A model generated the notes under the pieces. It saw nothing but the letters and a program-made list of their open reading frames with translations. It did no database searches and was not told where the DNA came from. Both the position numbers and the translations under genes were made by a program. From Alphaproteobacteria bacterium (GTDB lineage Bacteria > Pseudomonadota > Alphaproteobacteria > Caulobacterales > Parvularculaceae), in contig JAADIQ010000117.1 of NCBI GenBank assembly GCA_013151255.1, forward strand, positions 1-64,000: a DNA stretch of 64,000 nt, in the 5' to 3' direction. Every line of letters starts with the position of its first letter. The stretch's first letter is position 1. Positions 8,189-17,824 of this stretch are shown here, one piece after another.

Positions 8189-8787
8189 CGAACCCACCGC
8201 AAATTATTCTGGCCTCCGGCAGCGCCATTCGCGCCAATATTTTGCGCGGCGCCGGCGTTCCGTTCGACATTATAAAGCCCAACGTCGATGAGGCGGAGAT
8301 CAAAACGGAGGCCGCCAGCGCCGGTATAACGCTGGAACAAATGGCGATGATGCTGGCGGAGGCTAAAGCCCTTGATGTGGCCAAAACCACAGACGCCATC
8401 GTCATCGGCGCCGACCAAATTCTGGAATTTGAAGGCCGCGCCTTTGACAAGCCGCAAACTATGGATGAGGCGCGCGCGCGCCTGATGGAAATGGCGGGCG
8501 CCGCACATACGCTTATCAACGCGGTGGCAATCGCAAGAAACGGCGACACCATCTGGCGTAACCTTGAGCGCCCAGAACTCCACTTGCGCGATTTGACCGA
8601 GGTGGAAATCGACGCCTATCTCGCCGCCGCCGGGCCTGAAATTTTAACCAGCGTCGGCGCCTATCAAATTGAGGGCGTTGGCGCCCGGCTGTTTGATAAA
8701 ATTGACGGCGATTATTTTTCGGTGCTCGGCCTTTGTCTTTTCCCCGTCCTCGATTGTCTGCGCCGCGAAGGCGCGCTGGCGTTTTAA
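8185..8787 (+). CDS. maf: Maf-family nucleotide pyrophosphatase
   Basis: 200 residues. The N-terminal IILASGSAIRANIL is the Maf LASxSxxR motif, and VIGADQILEFEGRAFDKP carries the conserved GADQ acidic residue. TSVGAYQIEGVGARLFDKIDG is the C-terminal signature with its basic and acidic contacts. Maf proteins hydrolyse modified or canonical NTPs (dTTP, UTP, 7-methyl-GTP, depending on subgroup) and are linked to septation control. Which subgroup this belongs to is not clear by eye. Overlaps with ppsR and near-contact with aroE imply one transcript. Confidence 0.93.
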   Translation: MTNPPQIILASGSAIRANILRGAGVPFDIIKPNVDEAEIKTEAASAGITLEQMAMMLAEAKALDVAKTTDAIVIGADQILEFEGRAFDKPQTMDEARARLMEMAGAAHTLINAVAIARNGDTIWRNLERPELHLRDLTEVEIDAYLAAAGPEILTSVGAYQIEGVGARLFDKIDGDYFSVLGLCLFPVLDCLRREGALAF

Positions 8788-8788
8788 G

Positions 8789-9631
8789 ATGCGCGAAAAA
8801 CCCATCCTCGCCGGGGTTATCGGATCGCCCGTCGCTCATTCGCTGTCGCCGCTGATTCACACAATATGGGCGCATCGCGCACAGATTGACGGCTATTATA
8901 TGCCGGTTGAGGTTCCGGCCTCCTATGATGATTTTGCCAAAACCATGGATGCGTTGCGAACGATTGGCTTTGCCGGCGTCAATGTGACGTTGCCGCATAA
9001 AGAAAATGCGTTGCGCTATAGCGATGAAGCGAGCGAACTTGCGTCCAAGACCGGTGCAGCCAATATGCTGACCTTTACCGATAATGGTTCCTATGCAGAT
9101 AATTCAGATGTTACAGGATTTGAAAGCGCCGTAAAAAGCGCCGCGCCGGATTTGTCGGTCAAGGGCGCCTGTCTTGTCCTCGGCGCTGGCGGCGCATCGC
9201 GTGCAATTATCATCGCTTTGCAAAACCTGGGCGCAAAGAGTATTTTCATCACCAACCGAACCGAACAAAAAGCTGCGGGCCTGGCTGAAAAGTTCGGGTT
9301 GAAAACCCTTGCCTGGGCGAAGCGCAAGGACGCCGTTGAAAGCGCCGACCTCGTCGTCAACACAACCAGCCTCGGCATGAGCGGGCAGCCGCCGCTTGAT
9401 TTGGATGGCGCCAAAATAAAGCCCGGCGCCGTTATTGCCGACATTGTTTATACGCCGATGGAAACTCCTTTGCTGAAATTGGCGAGAGAGGTCGGCAATC
9501 CCGGCGTCAACGGATTGGCCATGCTGATGCATCAGGCCGCGCCCGGGTTTCGCGCCTGGTTTGGGGGCGAAGCTGAAGTCGATGAGGATTTGCGCACCGC
9601 GCTGGTCGGTGAGTTAGAAAGGCGGCGGTGA
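8789..9631 (+). CDS. aroE: Shikimate dehydrogenase
   Basis: 280 residues. The substrate domain carries [15 protein letters not shown] and NVTLPHKEN, with the catalytic Lys. The NADP-binding domain has [10 protein letters not shown] (about 130) followed by [10 protein letters not shown], and the C-terminal [10 protein letters not shown] motif is intact. It reduces 3-dehydroshikimate to shikimate in aromatic amino acid synthesis. ATG 8789 lies one base after the maf stop; a longer frame from 8669 only reads inside maf. The stop overlaps the coaE start (TGATG), so it is translationally coupled. Confidence 0.95.
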   Translation: MREKPILAGVIGSPVAHSLSPLIHTIWAHRAQIDGYYMPVEVPASYDDFAKTMDALRTIGFAGVNVTLPHKENALRYSDEASELASKTGAANMLTFTDNGSYADNSDVTGFESAVKSAAPDLSVKGACLVLGAGGASRAIIIALQNLGAKSIFITNRTEQKAAGLAEKFGLKTLAWAKRKDAVESADLVVNTTSLGMSGQPPLDLDGAKIKPGAVIADIVYTPMETPLLKLAREVGNPGVNGLAMLMHQAAPGFRAWFGGEAEVDEDLRTALVGELERRR

Positions 9632-10230
9632 TGATTAAAATCGGCCTGACCGGCTCTATCGGCATGGGAAAATCGACAGTCGCAAAAATGTTTGGCGACT
9701 TGGGCGCCATGGTGTGGGACGCGGACGCGGCCGTGCACCGGATGTATGCGCGTGGCGGCTCGGCGGTTAAACCGGTCGGGGCGCTATTCCCAGACGTAAT
9801 TGTCGACGGCGCGGTAGACCGCGCGCGGCTGGCGTCAGTAGCGCTTGGCGCGCCGGCGAACCTTCAAAAGCTTGAAGCGGTGGTCCACCCGCTTGTCGCC
9901 GCCGACCGCGAGGCGTTCATGAGCGCCGCGGCGCATGCGGGCGCGCCGGCCGTGGTGTTGGATATTCCGTTGCTGTTTGAGAACGGCTCGGAGAAATTCT
10001 TTGATACCGTCGTCGTCGTCAGCGCGCCAGCAGATGTGCAGCGCGCCCGCGCGCTGGCGCGACCGGGGATGAGTGAAGAGAAATTTGCCGCCATCCTCGC
10101 AGAGCAAATGCCGGATGCGGAAAAGTGCACTAAGGCGGACTATGTGATTTCAACCGGCCAGACGCTTGACGAAACGCGGAGCGAGGCCGGGCGCGTCTAT
10201 GAAAAAATTATGGCGCGGGCGAGGCCTTAA
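9628..10230 (+). CDS. coaE: Dephospho-CoA kinase
   Basis: 200 residues. P-loop [17 protein letters not shown] at the N-terminus, the DADAAVH motif (conserved Asp-Ala-Asp of CoaE), the CoA-domain region HPLVAADR and the LID-like [15 protein letters not shown]. It phosphorylates dephospho-CoA, the last step of coenzyme A synthesis. Two tandem ATG codons (9628 and 9631) are possible; the first overlaps the aroE stop. Its 3' end overlaps the convergent hydrolase gene by 23 bases. Confidence 0.95.
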   Translation: MMIKIGLTGSIGMGKSTVAKMFGDLGAMVWDADAAVHRMYARGGSAVKPVGALFPDVIVDGAVDRARLASVALGAPANLQKLEAVVHPLVAADREAFMSAAAHAGAPAVVLDIPLLFENGSEKFFDTVVVVSAPADVQRARALARPGMSEEKFAAILAEQMPDAEKCTKADYVISTGQTLDETRSEAGRVYEKIMARARP

Positions 10231-11083
10231 GCCGCTCCAGAAAAGCTGAATAACGCGCCATGGCGTCATTTGCATATTGTTCATTATACCAATCAATATA
10301 ATCAGCATCCAGAAACGGGTCGTCGAATACGTGTTCGGCATCTGGATAAATCATCATGTCAACCGGGTCGCCGGCGCGTTTTTTACGCTCGAAATATGAA
10401 ATGCATTGCGCGGCGTCAACGATAGTGTCGCTGCCGGCGATCAACGTCAAAACGTCCGGTTGGCCGCGCCATTGGCGGAACCGCGACAGCGCGCCGGAAC
10501 CGCAATAGGGATAAAATAAAATCACGCCGTTGATTGCCGGCGGTTGCTCGGCTTCATGCTTAAGCCCCGCCGGCCAGCGGCGCTTAAAGTCCATGGTGAG
10601 GTAGTCCATCACCGTCCAGCCGCCATGGGACCAGCCGGCCAGGATGATGCGCTTAGCGTCAAGCCGCGGGTCGGCCTCGGCAATATGGATGGCCGCCAAA
10701 ACGTCGCCGGCGCGTTCCTGGCCGAGCAGCGCCTTGCCCTGACAGACAATATCGAGCGCGGCTTGGCGTGAAAACCCGCGCGGTCCAGTGCTGTCGACAA
10801 TCATCGCTGCATAGCCCGCGCTATTGGCGACATCCGCCCACTGATGATGAAACGGAACGTCAACGCCGGCGCAGCCATGAAACTGAAGAACAACCGGATA
10901 AGGCGCCGCTCCCCCCTCTGGAAGACGCAGCTCAATCGCGCCCTCAATCAGCTTGATGCGGTCTTCAAGGGATGTTTTCGAGACTTTGCTTGCAGCAAAA
11001 CCTAGCATCACCGGCTCACGTTTCCAGACAAACAGTACAGAGACGACTGCAATCAAGACGACAATATAATGCCAGCGTTTCAT
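10208..11083 (-). CDS. Dienelactone-hydrolase-like alpha/beta hydrolase, membrane-anchored or secreted
   Basis: 291 residues. An N-terminal hydrophobic helix (about 5-20, [15 protein letters not shown]) suggests a signal anchor. The catalytic domain shows the oxyanion strand VLQFHGCAG, the nucleophile elbow GWSHGG (Ser), an acid in [10 protein letters not shown] and a His in [10 protein letters not shown], the order of the dienelactone hydrolase family. Relatives hydrolyse esters, lactones or peptides; the substrate is unknown. It is convergent and overlapping with coaE, and follows the PfkB kinase gene by 12 bases on the same strand, so the two are probably cotranscribed. Confidence 0.8.
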   Translation of the reverse strand: MKRWHYIVVLIAVVSVLFVWKREPVMLGFAASKVSKTSLEDRIKLIEGAIELRLPEGGAAPYPVVLQFHGCAGVDVPFHHQWADVANSAGYAAMIVDSTGPRGFSRQAALDIVCQGKALLGQERAGDVLAAIHIAEADPRLDAKRIILAGWSHGGWTVMDYLTMDFKRRWPAGLKHEAEQPPAINGVILFYPYCGSGALSRFRQWRGQPDVLTLIAGSDTIVDAAQCISYFERKKRAGDPVDMMIYPDAEHVFDDPFLDADYIDWYNEQYANDAMARYSAFLERLKASPAP

Positions 11084-11095
11084 CGACAGGAGCCC

Positions 11096-12094
11096 TTACA
11101 GAAGGTCAGATTTCTCCGCCAGCGCTTTCAGCGACTGCGCCGGGCGCGCGCCGAAATGGCTGATGATTTCGCTGGCCGCGAGCGAGCCGATGGCGCCGGC
11201 TTGCGGCAATGAAAACCCGCGCGCGAGCCCAAACAAAAGCCCCGCAGCATAACCGTCGCCGGCGCCGGTGGTGTCTTCGAGCGCGTCTGGATTTATCGCT
11301 TCGATCTCAACCACATCCCCCTCGCGCGGGATGAGCAGCGAGCCTTTCTCCGAGCGCGTAACGGCTGTTAGCGGACATAGTTGCCGAGCTTTTTCCGCAA
11401 TGATGTTCAAGTCATCGCTACCGAACAGGGCCGCCGCCTCATCATCATTGGCAAGCAGAATATCAACATGGCCGGAGATGAAATCGGTGAGAACGGCGGC
11501 TTGACGTTCAACAACGCCGACATCCGACAAAGTCAGCGCCGCACTCTTGCCATTGGCTTTGGCGATTGCGCAAGCGGAAATAAACGCCTCGCGCGCAATC
11601 GGCTGTTCAAATAGATAGCCTTCAAAAAAAGTAATCTGTGCACGGTTTATCTGCGTCTCATCGACATCGTCAGGCGAGACATAACCGGCGGCGCCAAGAA
11701 ACGTCGACATTGAGCGTTGTGCGTCGGGCGTCACATTAATCAGGCAGCGCCCGGTTTCCGGCCCGTCCTTCAAAGGCGCCGTGTTAAACTCCACGCCGAG
11801 GGCGCGCAGGTCATGGCGGAAAATCTCGCCGAGTTCGTCGTCAGCGACCTTGCCGATAAACCCGCCCTTGCCGCCAAGTGAGGCGATGCAGGCAATGGAG
11901 TTGGCCGCCGAGCCGCCAGAAATTTCAACCGCCGCCGCCATTCCGGCATAAATATCGCGCGCCCGGTCCTCATCTATGAGAATCATCCCGCCTCTGGGGA
12001 TGTCATGGCTCGCCAAAAAAGCGTCGTCGGCTTTCGCCAGAACATCAACAATAGCATTGCCAACGCCGATGACGTCGAGTTGTGGTGCGGTCAT
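11096..12094 (-). CDS. PfkB-family carbohydrate/adenosine kinase
   Basis: 332 residues. The N-terminal signature VIGVGNAIVDVLAKAD and ISGGSAANSIACIASLGGKG matches ribokinase-type enzymes. The C-terminal EDTTGAGDGYAAGLLFGL is PfkB signature 2 with the catalytic Asp and the anion hole. Close alphaproteobacterial relatives are usually annotated adenosine kinase (adenosine to AMP), but sugar kinases share the fold, so specificity is a family-level guess. ATG 12094 has a GAGGG ribosome site; the 26-residue upstream extension is not supported. Confidence 0.88.
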   Translation of the reverse strand: MTAPQLDVIGVGNAIVDVLAKADDAFLASHDIPRGGMILIDEDRARDIYAGMAAAVEISGGSAANSIACIASLGGKGGFIGKVADDELGEIFRHDLRALGVEFNTAPLKDGPETGRCLINVTPDAQRSMSTFLGAAGYVSPDDVDETQINRAQITFFEGYLFEQPIAREAFISACAIAKANGKSAALTLSDVGVVERQAAVLTDFISGHVDILLANDDEAAALFGSDDLNIIAEKARQLCPLTAVTRSEKGSLLIPREGDVVEIEAINPDALEDTTGAGDGYAAGLLFGLARGFSLPQAGAIGSLAASEIISHFGARPAQSLKALAEKSDLL

Positions 12095-12280
12095 GAAATT
12101 CCCTCGCAAAGGCGTCGCCAAGCCCGAAGCTGATAAAGCAGCGCTTATAGAAAGCGCCCCCCGCCCGTGCAAGCTTACCGCGCTGCTGTCTGATTGTTAA
12201 CCCAAACATGGTGTTGATGGCGCCGCCGGAGGTGTCTACCGTTCGCCCGCGAATGGCCAACCCAGTGGATAGAAAACAAA

Positions 12281-12679
12281 ATGAAAATGTCCGAGACGAT
12301 AGCGCCGTGTCACAAGACGCGATTATCGCCGATACCAGTGATGTTGGCCGCGCTGCTTTTGCTCGCTGCCTGTTCATCAATAAAGCAGGCTGCGCCGTTG
12401 TCAGCCGTAAGGCCTGCCGCGCCGTCGGCGCCGGTGTTTCAACTGGATGAGATTTTAGGCGCCGCCCCGGCAACGCTCGACGACCGGCTTGGCGCGCCTG
12501 CGCTCACCCGGCGCGAAGGCGATGGAGAATTTCGCCGCTATAGTTTATCGACTTGCACGCTGATTGTTATTCTCTACCCGGATGATATGGGCGCGGTACG
12601 CGCCGCCCATGTCGACGCCGCCGCGCTGACATCGGATGAAGAAAAACCAAATCTTGAGGCCTGCCTCGCGGCCGGTTAA
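12281..12679 (+). CDS. Putative lipoprotein, unknown function
   Basis: 132 residues. A basic N-terminus is followed by a hydrophobic stretch [17 protein letters not shown] is a good lipobox, with the lipidated Cys near residue 31. The mature part is Ala/Pro-rich, then a small domain with [23 protein letters not shown] and a second Cys near the end (LEACLAAG) that could pair in a disulfide. Similar small lipoproteins occur in relatives, but I assign no function. It is convergent with, and overlaps by four bases, the AmpG-like gene. A start at a later ATG (Met21) is possible and would give a shorter signal peptide. Confidence 0.7.
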   Translation: MKMSETIAPCHKTRLSPIPVMLAALLLLAACSSIKQAAPLSAVRPAAPSAPVFQLDEILGAAPATLDDRLGAPALTRREGDGEFRRYSLSTCTLIVILYPDDMGAVRAAHVDAAALTSDEEKPNLEACLAAG

Positions 12680-14007
12680 GGCGGCGGCTCGCCCGTGGGC
12701 GCGGCCTCGCCGGCGTTCTTTTCCGGGCGCCCAAGAAGAAAAACCAATAGCGCTGCGGGAATGCCGACCAGCGCCGTTATGACAAAGAACCAGGCAAAGC
12801 CCACCGCCTCAACCATAAAGCCGGAAAAGCCGCCGACAAACTTTCCGGGCAAGGCGTAAAACGAGCTGAAAAGCGCATATTGCGTGGCCGTAAACGCGGT
12901 GTTGGTCAGGCTCGACATATAGGCGATGAGAATGGTGCCGGCCGCCCCATAAGCGATATTATCGACAATAACCGCCACGGCGAGATCTGTTGTTGTTGCT
13001 GACGATATCGCCAGCCAGCTATAGATAAGGTTGGTTGCGGACTGAGAAATAACCCCAAACAACAATGCGTGTTTTATGTTGACGCGTAAGATCAAAATGC
13101 CGCCAAGGAAAACCCCGAACAAGGTTGCAATTAATCCGGCGACGGAGCGAACTGCGCCGATGGTGGTTTTGTCGTAACCAAGCTCGATATAAAGCGGCCC
13201 GGTCATGTAGCCCATGAGAAAATCCGGAACCCGGAACAGCGCGATAAACAAAAGAATGACCAGCGCATGAGCGCCATAACGCGAATAAAAGTCACGAAAC
13301 GGTCCGATGACGGATTGCGACACCATTTTTGAAAAAGGCGCCCGCGGCGGTGGAACATATTCGCGCACTTCAACTTTTGGCGCGAATATCGCTGTGAGCA
13401 ATCCAATTCCCATCAGCAGCGCCATGAACTGATAGGCCGCCGCCCAGTTGACTTTGTCGGCGACAAACAACGCCCCGGCGCCGGCGACCATAATCGCCAC
13501 CCGGTAGCCATATTGATACATCGCCGCCATTACGCCCTGTTCCTCGTCGCTGGCCGCTTCGATGCGCCAGGCGTCGATGGCGATGTCTTGCGTCGCCGCC
13601 GCAAACGCCATTGCAATTGCGATAAGCGCAACGGGAAGAAGGTTATCCGCCGGATTGACGCTCGACATCGCCAGCAATGTCAGTGCAACGCCAACTTGCG
13701 CCACCGCCATCCAGGCGCGCCGGCGCCCGATAAATTTTTCAAGGAACGGGATCGGCAACCGGTCCACCGCCGGCGCCCATAAAAATTTGAAGGTGAACGC
13801 AAACCCCGTCCACGCGAACAGGCCGATCTCGCCTTTGCTGACGCCAGCTTCCGCCAACCACAGCGAAAGGTTCTGGTAAATCATGTAGAACGGTAACCCA
13901 GCGGAAAAGCCGAGCAGCAACATGATCAGACTGCGCGGGCGCGCATAACCGATCAGGGACTGGGCTAAAGATTTATGAGCACCCGACGCAATTTTTTTAT
14001 CTGCCAT
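12676..14007 (-). CDS. AmpG-like MFS transporter (muropeptide permease family)
   Basis: 443 residues with about 12-14 hydrophobic segments. It begins [25 protein letters not shown], as AmpG proteins do, followed by [19 protein letters not shown] and the AmpG-type [13 protein letters not shown] motif after transmembrane segment 4. AmpG imports GlcNAc-anhydroMurNAc peptides from the periplasm for cell-wall recycling. No recycling hydrolase is adjacent, so the substrate is inferred from family similarity. The N-terminal 25 residues are polar and cytoplasmic. Confidence 0.88.
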   Translation of the reverse strand: MADKKIASGAHKSLAQSLIGYARPRSLIMLLLGFSAGLPFYMIYQNLSLWLAEAGVSKGEIGLFAWTGFAFTFKFLWAPAVDRLPIPFLEKFIGRRRAWMAVAQVGVALTLLAMSSVNPADNLLPVALIAIAMAFAAATQDIAIDAWRIEAASDEEQGVMAAMYQYGYRVAIMVAGAGALFVADKVNWAAAYQFMALLMGIGLLTAIFAPKVEVREYVPPPRAPFSKMVSQSVIGPFRDFYSRYGAHALVILLFIALFRVPDFLMGYMTGPLYIELGYDKTTIGAVRSVAGLIATLFGVFLGGILILRVNIKHALLFGVISQSATNLIYSWLAISSATTTDLAVAVIVDNIAYGAAGTILIAYMSSLTNTAFTATQYALFSSFYALPGKFVGGFSGFMVEAVGFAWFFVITALVGIPAALLVFLLGRPEKNAGEAAPTGEPPP

Positions 14008-14048
14008 AAAAAAAGGCTAGGGGAGTTTTCCGACGGAATAAAGGCGCA

Positions 14049-15944
14049 TCACGATGCGACGGAGAAATCGCTTTTGGCGCTGCCCCATTTTTCGATCACA
14101 GCGATGAGCTGGTCGGGCTCAAATGGCTTGGAGATGAAGTCGTCCATGCCCGCCGCGACGCATTTTTGGCGGTCGGACGCCATCGCATTGGCGGTGAGTG
14201 CAATAATCGGCACGCGCGCGTTTCGGCTTTCAAGCTTGCGGATGCGCCGCGCCGCCGTTAGCCCGTCAATCTCGGGCATGTGCATATCCATCAGGACAAC
14301 ATCATAAGCGCCGCGCTCCAGGGCGTCGACCGCATCGCCGCCATTGACAGCGACATCAACCTTGTGGCCGGCGCGTTTGATGATGGCCGTCGCCAACACC
14401 GCGTTTATCTGATTGTCTTCCGCAAGCAGAATATTGAAGATTGCCTTGGGCGCGGCGGCGTCAGCGCGCGGCAGCGGCGCTTCCGGCGTGGTTTTCGCGC
14501 GCTCGCCGGCGAGTTGGTCGTAAAGCGAGGCCTGGCGTATCGGCTTGATAAAATATCCCTCAAACCCGGCCTCGCGCAACTCGCCAATGCGGTTGCGGGT
14601 TAAAGGAGAGAGCATCACAAAAGACCGGTCAGCAGCGCGCGCCAAAGGCGCTGCGCCCTCGCTTGCAAGGTAAATATCGCAGAGCAAAACAGCGCTTGGG
14701 TTTTCCTCTATGGTCTGGTGCGCTTCACGCGCGGAGCTGGCGCAGAAGACCCGCCTTACGCCGATGCCTTGAAGTTGCAGTTCAAGGCTACGCTGCAAAA
14801 TCGGCGATCGGGTGGCGATGATAACGGGCGCCTCAATCTGTGGTCGTTCTGGATGCTGAGTTTCTTCATAATCAAACACAACCTCGAATGAAAAAACGCT
14901 GCCGACGCCAGCGGCGCTGTCAATCGTAATATCGCCCTGCATCGCCCGAACAATTTTTTGTGCAATTGAAAGCCCGAGACCGGTCCCCTCTTTTCTTTTG
15001 TCGGCGTCAGTATCGGCTTGCGAGAACTCGTCAAATATCGTCGCGCGGATTTTTCCGGGAATGCCGATGCCGGTGTCGCGCACATCCATCCTGATGGTTG
15101 CGGCGGCGGCGTCTTTTTTGATGAGATGTGCTTCGATGCTGACGCCGCCGCTATCGGTAAATTTGACGCCGTTGCCTGTGAGGTTGATCAACACCTGGCG
15201 CAAGCGCGCCTCATCGCCAAACAACGTCGCTGGAATCTTTTCATCAATATAGGCGGTAATCTCAACGCCCTTGTCGGCCGCGCGCGGGGAGAGCAGTTCT
15301 GCAACGCCCTGGATTAGCGAGAACGGGCTAAAGGGTTGCGCGTCAAGTTCAAGCTTGCCGGCGTCGATTTTTGCATAATCAAGAAGGTCGTTGATGAGGG
15401 CGAGGAGCGCGGCGCCGGATTCGCGCACCGATTCCGCATAAGCGCGCTGGTTTGGCTCCAGCGCGGTGTCGAGCAGCAGGCCGGTCATGCCGATAATGCC
15501 GTTTAGCGGCGTGCGCATTTCGTGGCTCATCGTCGCCAGAAATTGCATTCTTGCGGCGCCGCTGGCGCTTTCATTAGCGCTGGAACTTTCGCTTACCGGG
15601 TTGTTGTGGGGCTCGGTTCCGGGGCCTGGCCTGGCGCCGTTATCATCCGTATCCGAAGGGTCTATGGAAACGCCGGCGTATAGTCTTTCTCCCGCGCTCA
15701 AAACGCTTTCTTCCCAATCAATGATAAGGTCGCGCGCGCCGACTTGCGCCGATGTTCTGTAAGCGGCCGGCGCTCCCCGGCTGGCTGCGTGATTGCCGGG
15801 CGCAAAGGCGCGCCCAACCCATTTTTCAGGCGGTGTTGTAAAAAGCTGAGCAAAAGCGCGCGAGACAAAGCGGATCGCGCCATCGCGATCACACACAACA
15901 AGCTCACGGATGTAGCGAGGATCGCCACGATCGCCTGCACGCAT
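14049..15944 (-). CDS. PAS-type hybrid histidine kinase with C-terminal receiver
   Basis: 631 residues, no transmembrane segment. Residues about 10-120 look like a PAS sensor ([21 protein letters not shown]). HisKA has [18 protein letters not shown] with the phospho-His (about 138). HATPase has the N box ([10 protein letters not shown]), DTGIGIPG and [11 protein letters not shown] degenerate receiver-like domain follows ([13 protein letters not shown]), then a canonical receiver near the end ([33 protein letters not shown]). It is a cytoplasmic sensor passing phosphate internally, probably to a phosphotransferase elsewhere. A 106-base palindromic repeat starts 15 bases before its ATG and overlaps the ribosome-site region. 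Confidence 0.9.
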   Translation of the reverse strand: MRAGDRGDPRYIRELVVCDRDGAIRFVSRAFAQLFTTPPEKWVGRAFAPGNHAASRGAPAAYRTSAQVGARDLIIDWEESVLSAGERLYAGVSIDPSDTDDNGARPGPGTEPHNNPVSESSSANESASGAARMQFLATMSHEMRTPLNGIIGMTGLLLDTALEPNQRAYAESVRESGAALLALINDLLDYAKIDAGKLELDAQPFSPFSLIQGVAELLSPRAADKGVEITAYIDEKIPATLFGDEARLRQVLINLTGNGVKFTDSGGVSIEAHLIKKDAAAATIRMDVRDTGIGIPGKIRATIFDEFSQADTDADKRKEGTGLGLSIAQKIVRAMQGDITIDSAAGVGSVFSFEVVFDYEETQHPERPQIEAPVIIATRSPILQRSLELQLQGIGVRRVFCASSAREAHQTIEENPSAVLLCDIYLASEGAAPLARAADRSFVMLSPLTRNRIGELREAGFEGYFIKPIRQASLYDQLAGERAKTTPEAPLPRADAAAPKAIFNILLAEDNQINAVLATAIIKRAGHKVDVAVNGGDAVDALERGAYDVVLMDMHMPEIDGLTAARRIRKLESRNARVPIIALTANAMASDRQKCVAAGMDDFISKPFEPDQLIAVIEKWGSAKSDFSVAS

Positions 15945-15958
15945 AATGATACCATTCC

Positions 15959-16064
15959 CTAGACCACGTTCACAAATTGTTGAATCATAGAGCGTGGTCT
16001 AGATTCTTTCGTGATCGCGCATTCGAACCCAAAAACGCACACACTTTTTGTGAATGCGCTCTAG
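15959..16064 (+). repeat. Two-hairpin palindromic repeat, copy A
   Basis: A 106-base element bounded by CTAG at both ends. Hairpin 1 has stem CTAGACCACG / CGTGGTCTAG; hairpin 2 has stem GCGCATTC / GAATGCGC enclosing a conserved AACCCAAAAAC and CACTTTTTGTG. Copies B and C share the linker AGATTCTTT and the hairpin 2 loop, but carry different, mutually compensating stem bases. It lies between the histidine kinase start and the comM end. Confidence 0.8.
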
Positions 16065-16118
16065 GCGGTGATGGCCAATTATGGGAGTGCGGCTTTGAAA
16101 AAGAGTTGAGAGGCGTAG

Positions 16119-17666
16119 TTAATAAAGACGGTTAAATCGCTGTTGCAATTTGAGATAACGACAACGCGGCGCTGCCTTCACGGCGGCGAAAAAACTTACC
16201 GCTTCGGCGATGTGGCGGCGCTTGACGCCATCGTCGCCATCGAGATCGGCGAGCGTGCGGGCGACGCGCTTTATTCTTGTATAGGCTCTGGCCGAAAGGC
16301 TGAGCGCTTCTGCGGCGCGCAATAAAAGCGCCGCGCCTTGCGCATCTGGCTCGGCGGTTGTGGTCAGCGCCGCGTCGCTCAGCGCTGCGTTGGTGGCGCC
16401 CGATCGTGACATTTGCGCTTCGCGCGCGGCGGCGACGCGCGCGGCGACCGTTGCGGTGGTCTCGCCATTTGCCGGCGCGGAGAGATCGCCTGGCGTCACC
16501 GCCGGCAGTGCGACGGTCAAATCCATCCGGTCGAGCAGCGGCCCGGAGATGCGCGATTGATAAACTTCCTCGCAATTCGGACCGCGCCCGCAAGCGCGCC
16601 CGCTCGCCCGGCCATAACCGCAGCGGCACGGGTTCATCGCGGCAATCAACTGGAACCGCGCCGGGTAGCGGACATGGAAATTAGCCCGCGCGATCAAGAC
16701 GTCGCCGGTCTCCAGCGGCGCGCGCAAGCTGTCGAGTACGGGGGCGGAAAATTCCGGCATTTCATCGAGGAATAAAACCCCGTGATGGGCGAGCGAGGCC
16801 TCGCCCGGTTTGGCGCGGATGCCGCCGCCAATCATCGCCGCCATCGAGGCGGAATGGTGCGGCGCCCGATAGGGCCGCGCGCGCGTCAGCCGGCCATTTT
16901 CCAACAGCCCGGCAAGCGATTGAACCATCGAGACTTCGAGCATTTCCGCCGGGGTTAAGGGCGGCAACAGCCCGGCAAGGCGCGCCGCCAGCATTGATTT
17001 GCCGGCCCCGGGCGGGCCGACCATGAGGAGGTTATGCCCGCCTGCCGCGGCGATCTCGAGCGCGCGCTTGGCGGTTTCCTGGCCGCGCACATCGATAAGG
17101 TCGGCGACCGCAACCGGCGCCTCAAGCGCGCCCGGTTCGGGTTTGGAAAGGATTTGCGTCCCTTTGAAGTGATTGACCATCTGGATCAGCGATTTCGGGG
17201 CGATAATATCCGCCTCGCCGCCGGCCCAGGCCGCTTCCGCGCCGCTGGCATAGGGGCAGATCAGGCCAAGCCCCAGCGCATTGGCCGACACCGCCGCCGG
17301 CAACGCCCCGGCGACCGGCGCTATTGAGCCGTCGAGGCCAAGCTCGCCCATCACCGCAAAGCCGTCTGCGGCGTCATGGGGCGCGGCGCCCATCTCAATC
17401 AGCACGCCGAGCGCAATAGCGAGGTCATAGTGGCTGCCTTCTTTTGGCAGGTCCGCGGGCGCCAGATTAACGGTGATCCGTTTTGGCGGCATGCCCAGCC
17501 CAACGGCGGATAATGCGGCGCGAACACGCTCTTTCGCCTCCGAAACCGCCTTGTCCGGTAAACCGACAATGGCGAAGGCGGGCTTGCCGCCAGTGAGCTG
17601 CACCTGGACTGTCACTGGCGCCGCCTCGACCCCGTGAAATGCGAAAGTAGTAATCTGGGCGACCAT
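16119..17666 (-). CDS. comM: ComM/YifB-type magnesium-chelatase-like AAA+ ATPase
   Basis: 515 residues. The N-terminal Lon-protease-like fold includes VGLPDKAVSEAKERVRAAL, followed by PADLPKEGSHYDLAIAL. The AAA+ core has Walker A GPPGAGKSMLA (about 218), Walker B GVLFLDEMPEF, and the Cys-rich NPCRCGYG zinc-type segment. The Mg-chelatase C-terminal part ends the protein. ComM is a hexameric helicase that extends branch migration in natural transformation; YifB members in non-competent species are less understood. The start at 17666 (MVAQITTFAFHG) matches family members and excludes a 12-residue extension. Confidence 0.93.
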   Translation of the reverse strand: MVAQITTFAFHGVEAAPVTVQVQLTGGKPAFAIVGLPDKAVSEAKERVRAALSAVGLGMPPKRITVNLAPADLPKEGSHYDLAIALGVLIEMGAAPHDAADGFAVMGELGLDGSIAPVAGALPAAVSANALGLGLICPYASGAEAAWAGGEADIIAPKSLIQMVNHFKGTQILSKPEPGALEAPVAVADLIDVRGQETAKRALEIAAAGGHNLLMVGPPGAGKSMLAARLAGLLPPLTPAEMLEVSMVQSLAGLLENGRLTRARPYRAPHHSASMAAMIGGGIRAKPGEASLAHHGVLFLDEMPEFSAPVLDSLRAPLETGDVLIARANFHVRYPARFQLIAAMNPCRCGYGRASGRACGRGPNCEEVYQSRISGPLLDRMDLTVALPAVTPGDLSAPANGETTATVAARVAAAREAQMSRSGATNAALSDAALTTTAEPDAQGAALLLRAAEALSLSARAYTRIKRVARTLADLDGDDGVKRRHIAEAVSFFAAVKAAPRCRYLKLQQRFNRLY

Positions 17667-17752
17667 GGGTTTTCCTGGTTTGCCGTTGCGCCAGTGAACC
17701 ATACTGCACGCAAAAAGAGAACATTACAAGAACATACTGAAAGAAGCATCAT

Positions 17753-17792
17753 CGCGCGAAACGGGTTCCACTTTTTCGCCCGGCACTCTAAG
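17753..17792 (-). repeat. Short dispersed intergenic repeat, copy 2
   Basis: The reverse complement carries the GGCGAAAAAGTGGAA core seen at 2944-2980, with flanking similarity. It lies between divergent comM and the SLOG-like gene, so it could affect either promoter; nothing else indicates function. Confidence 0.6.
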
Positions 17793-17824
17793 CAAAGAGC
17801 CGGAAAACCAGAGCACGGACTTCA

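Noticed and set aside
8669-8788. Extended N-terminus of aroE
   Set aside because: It reads inside maf in another frame; ATG 8789 fits AroE length and the VIGSPVAHS start.
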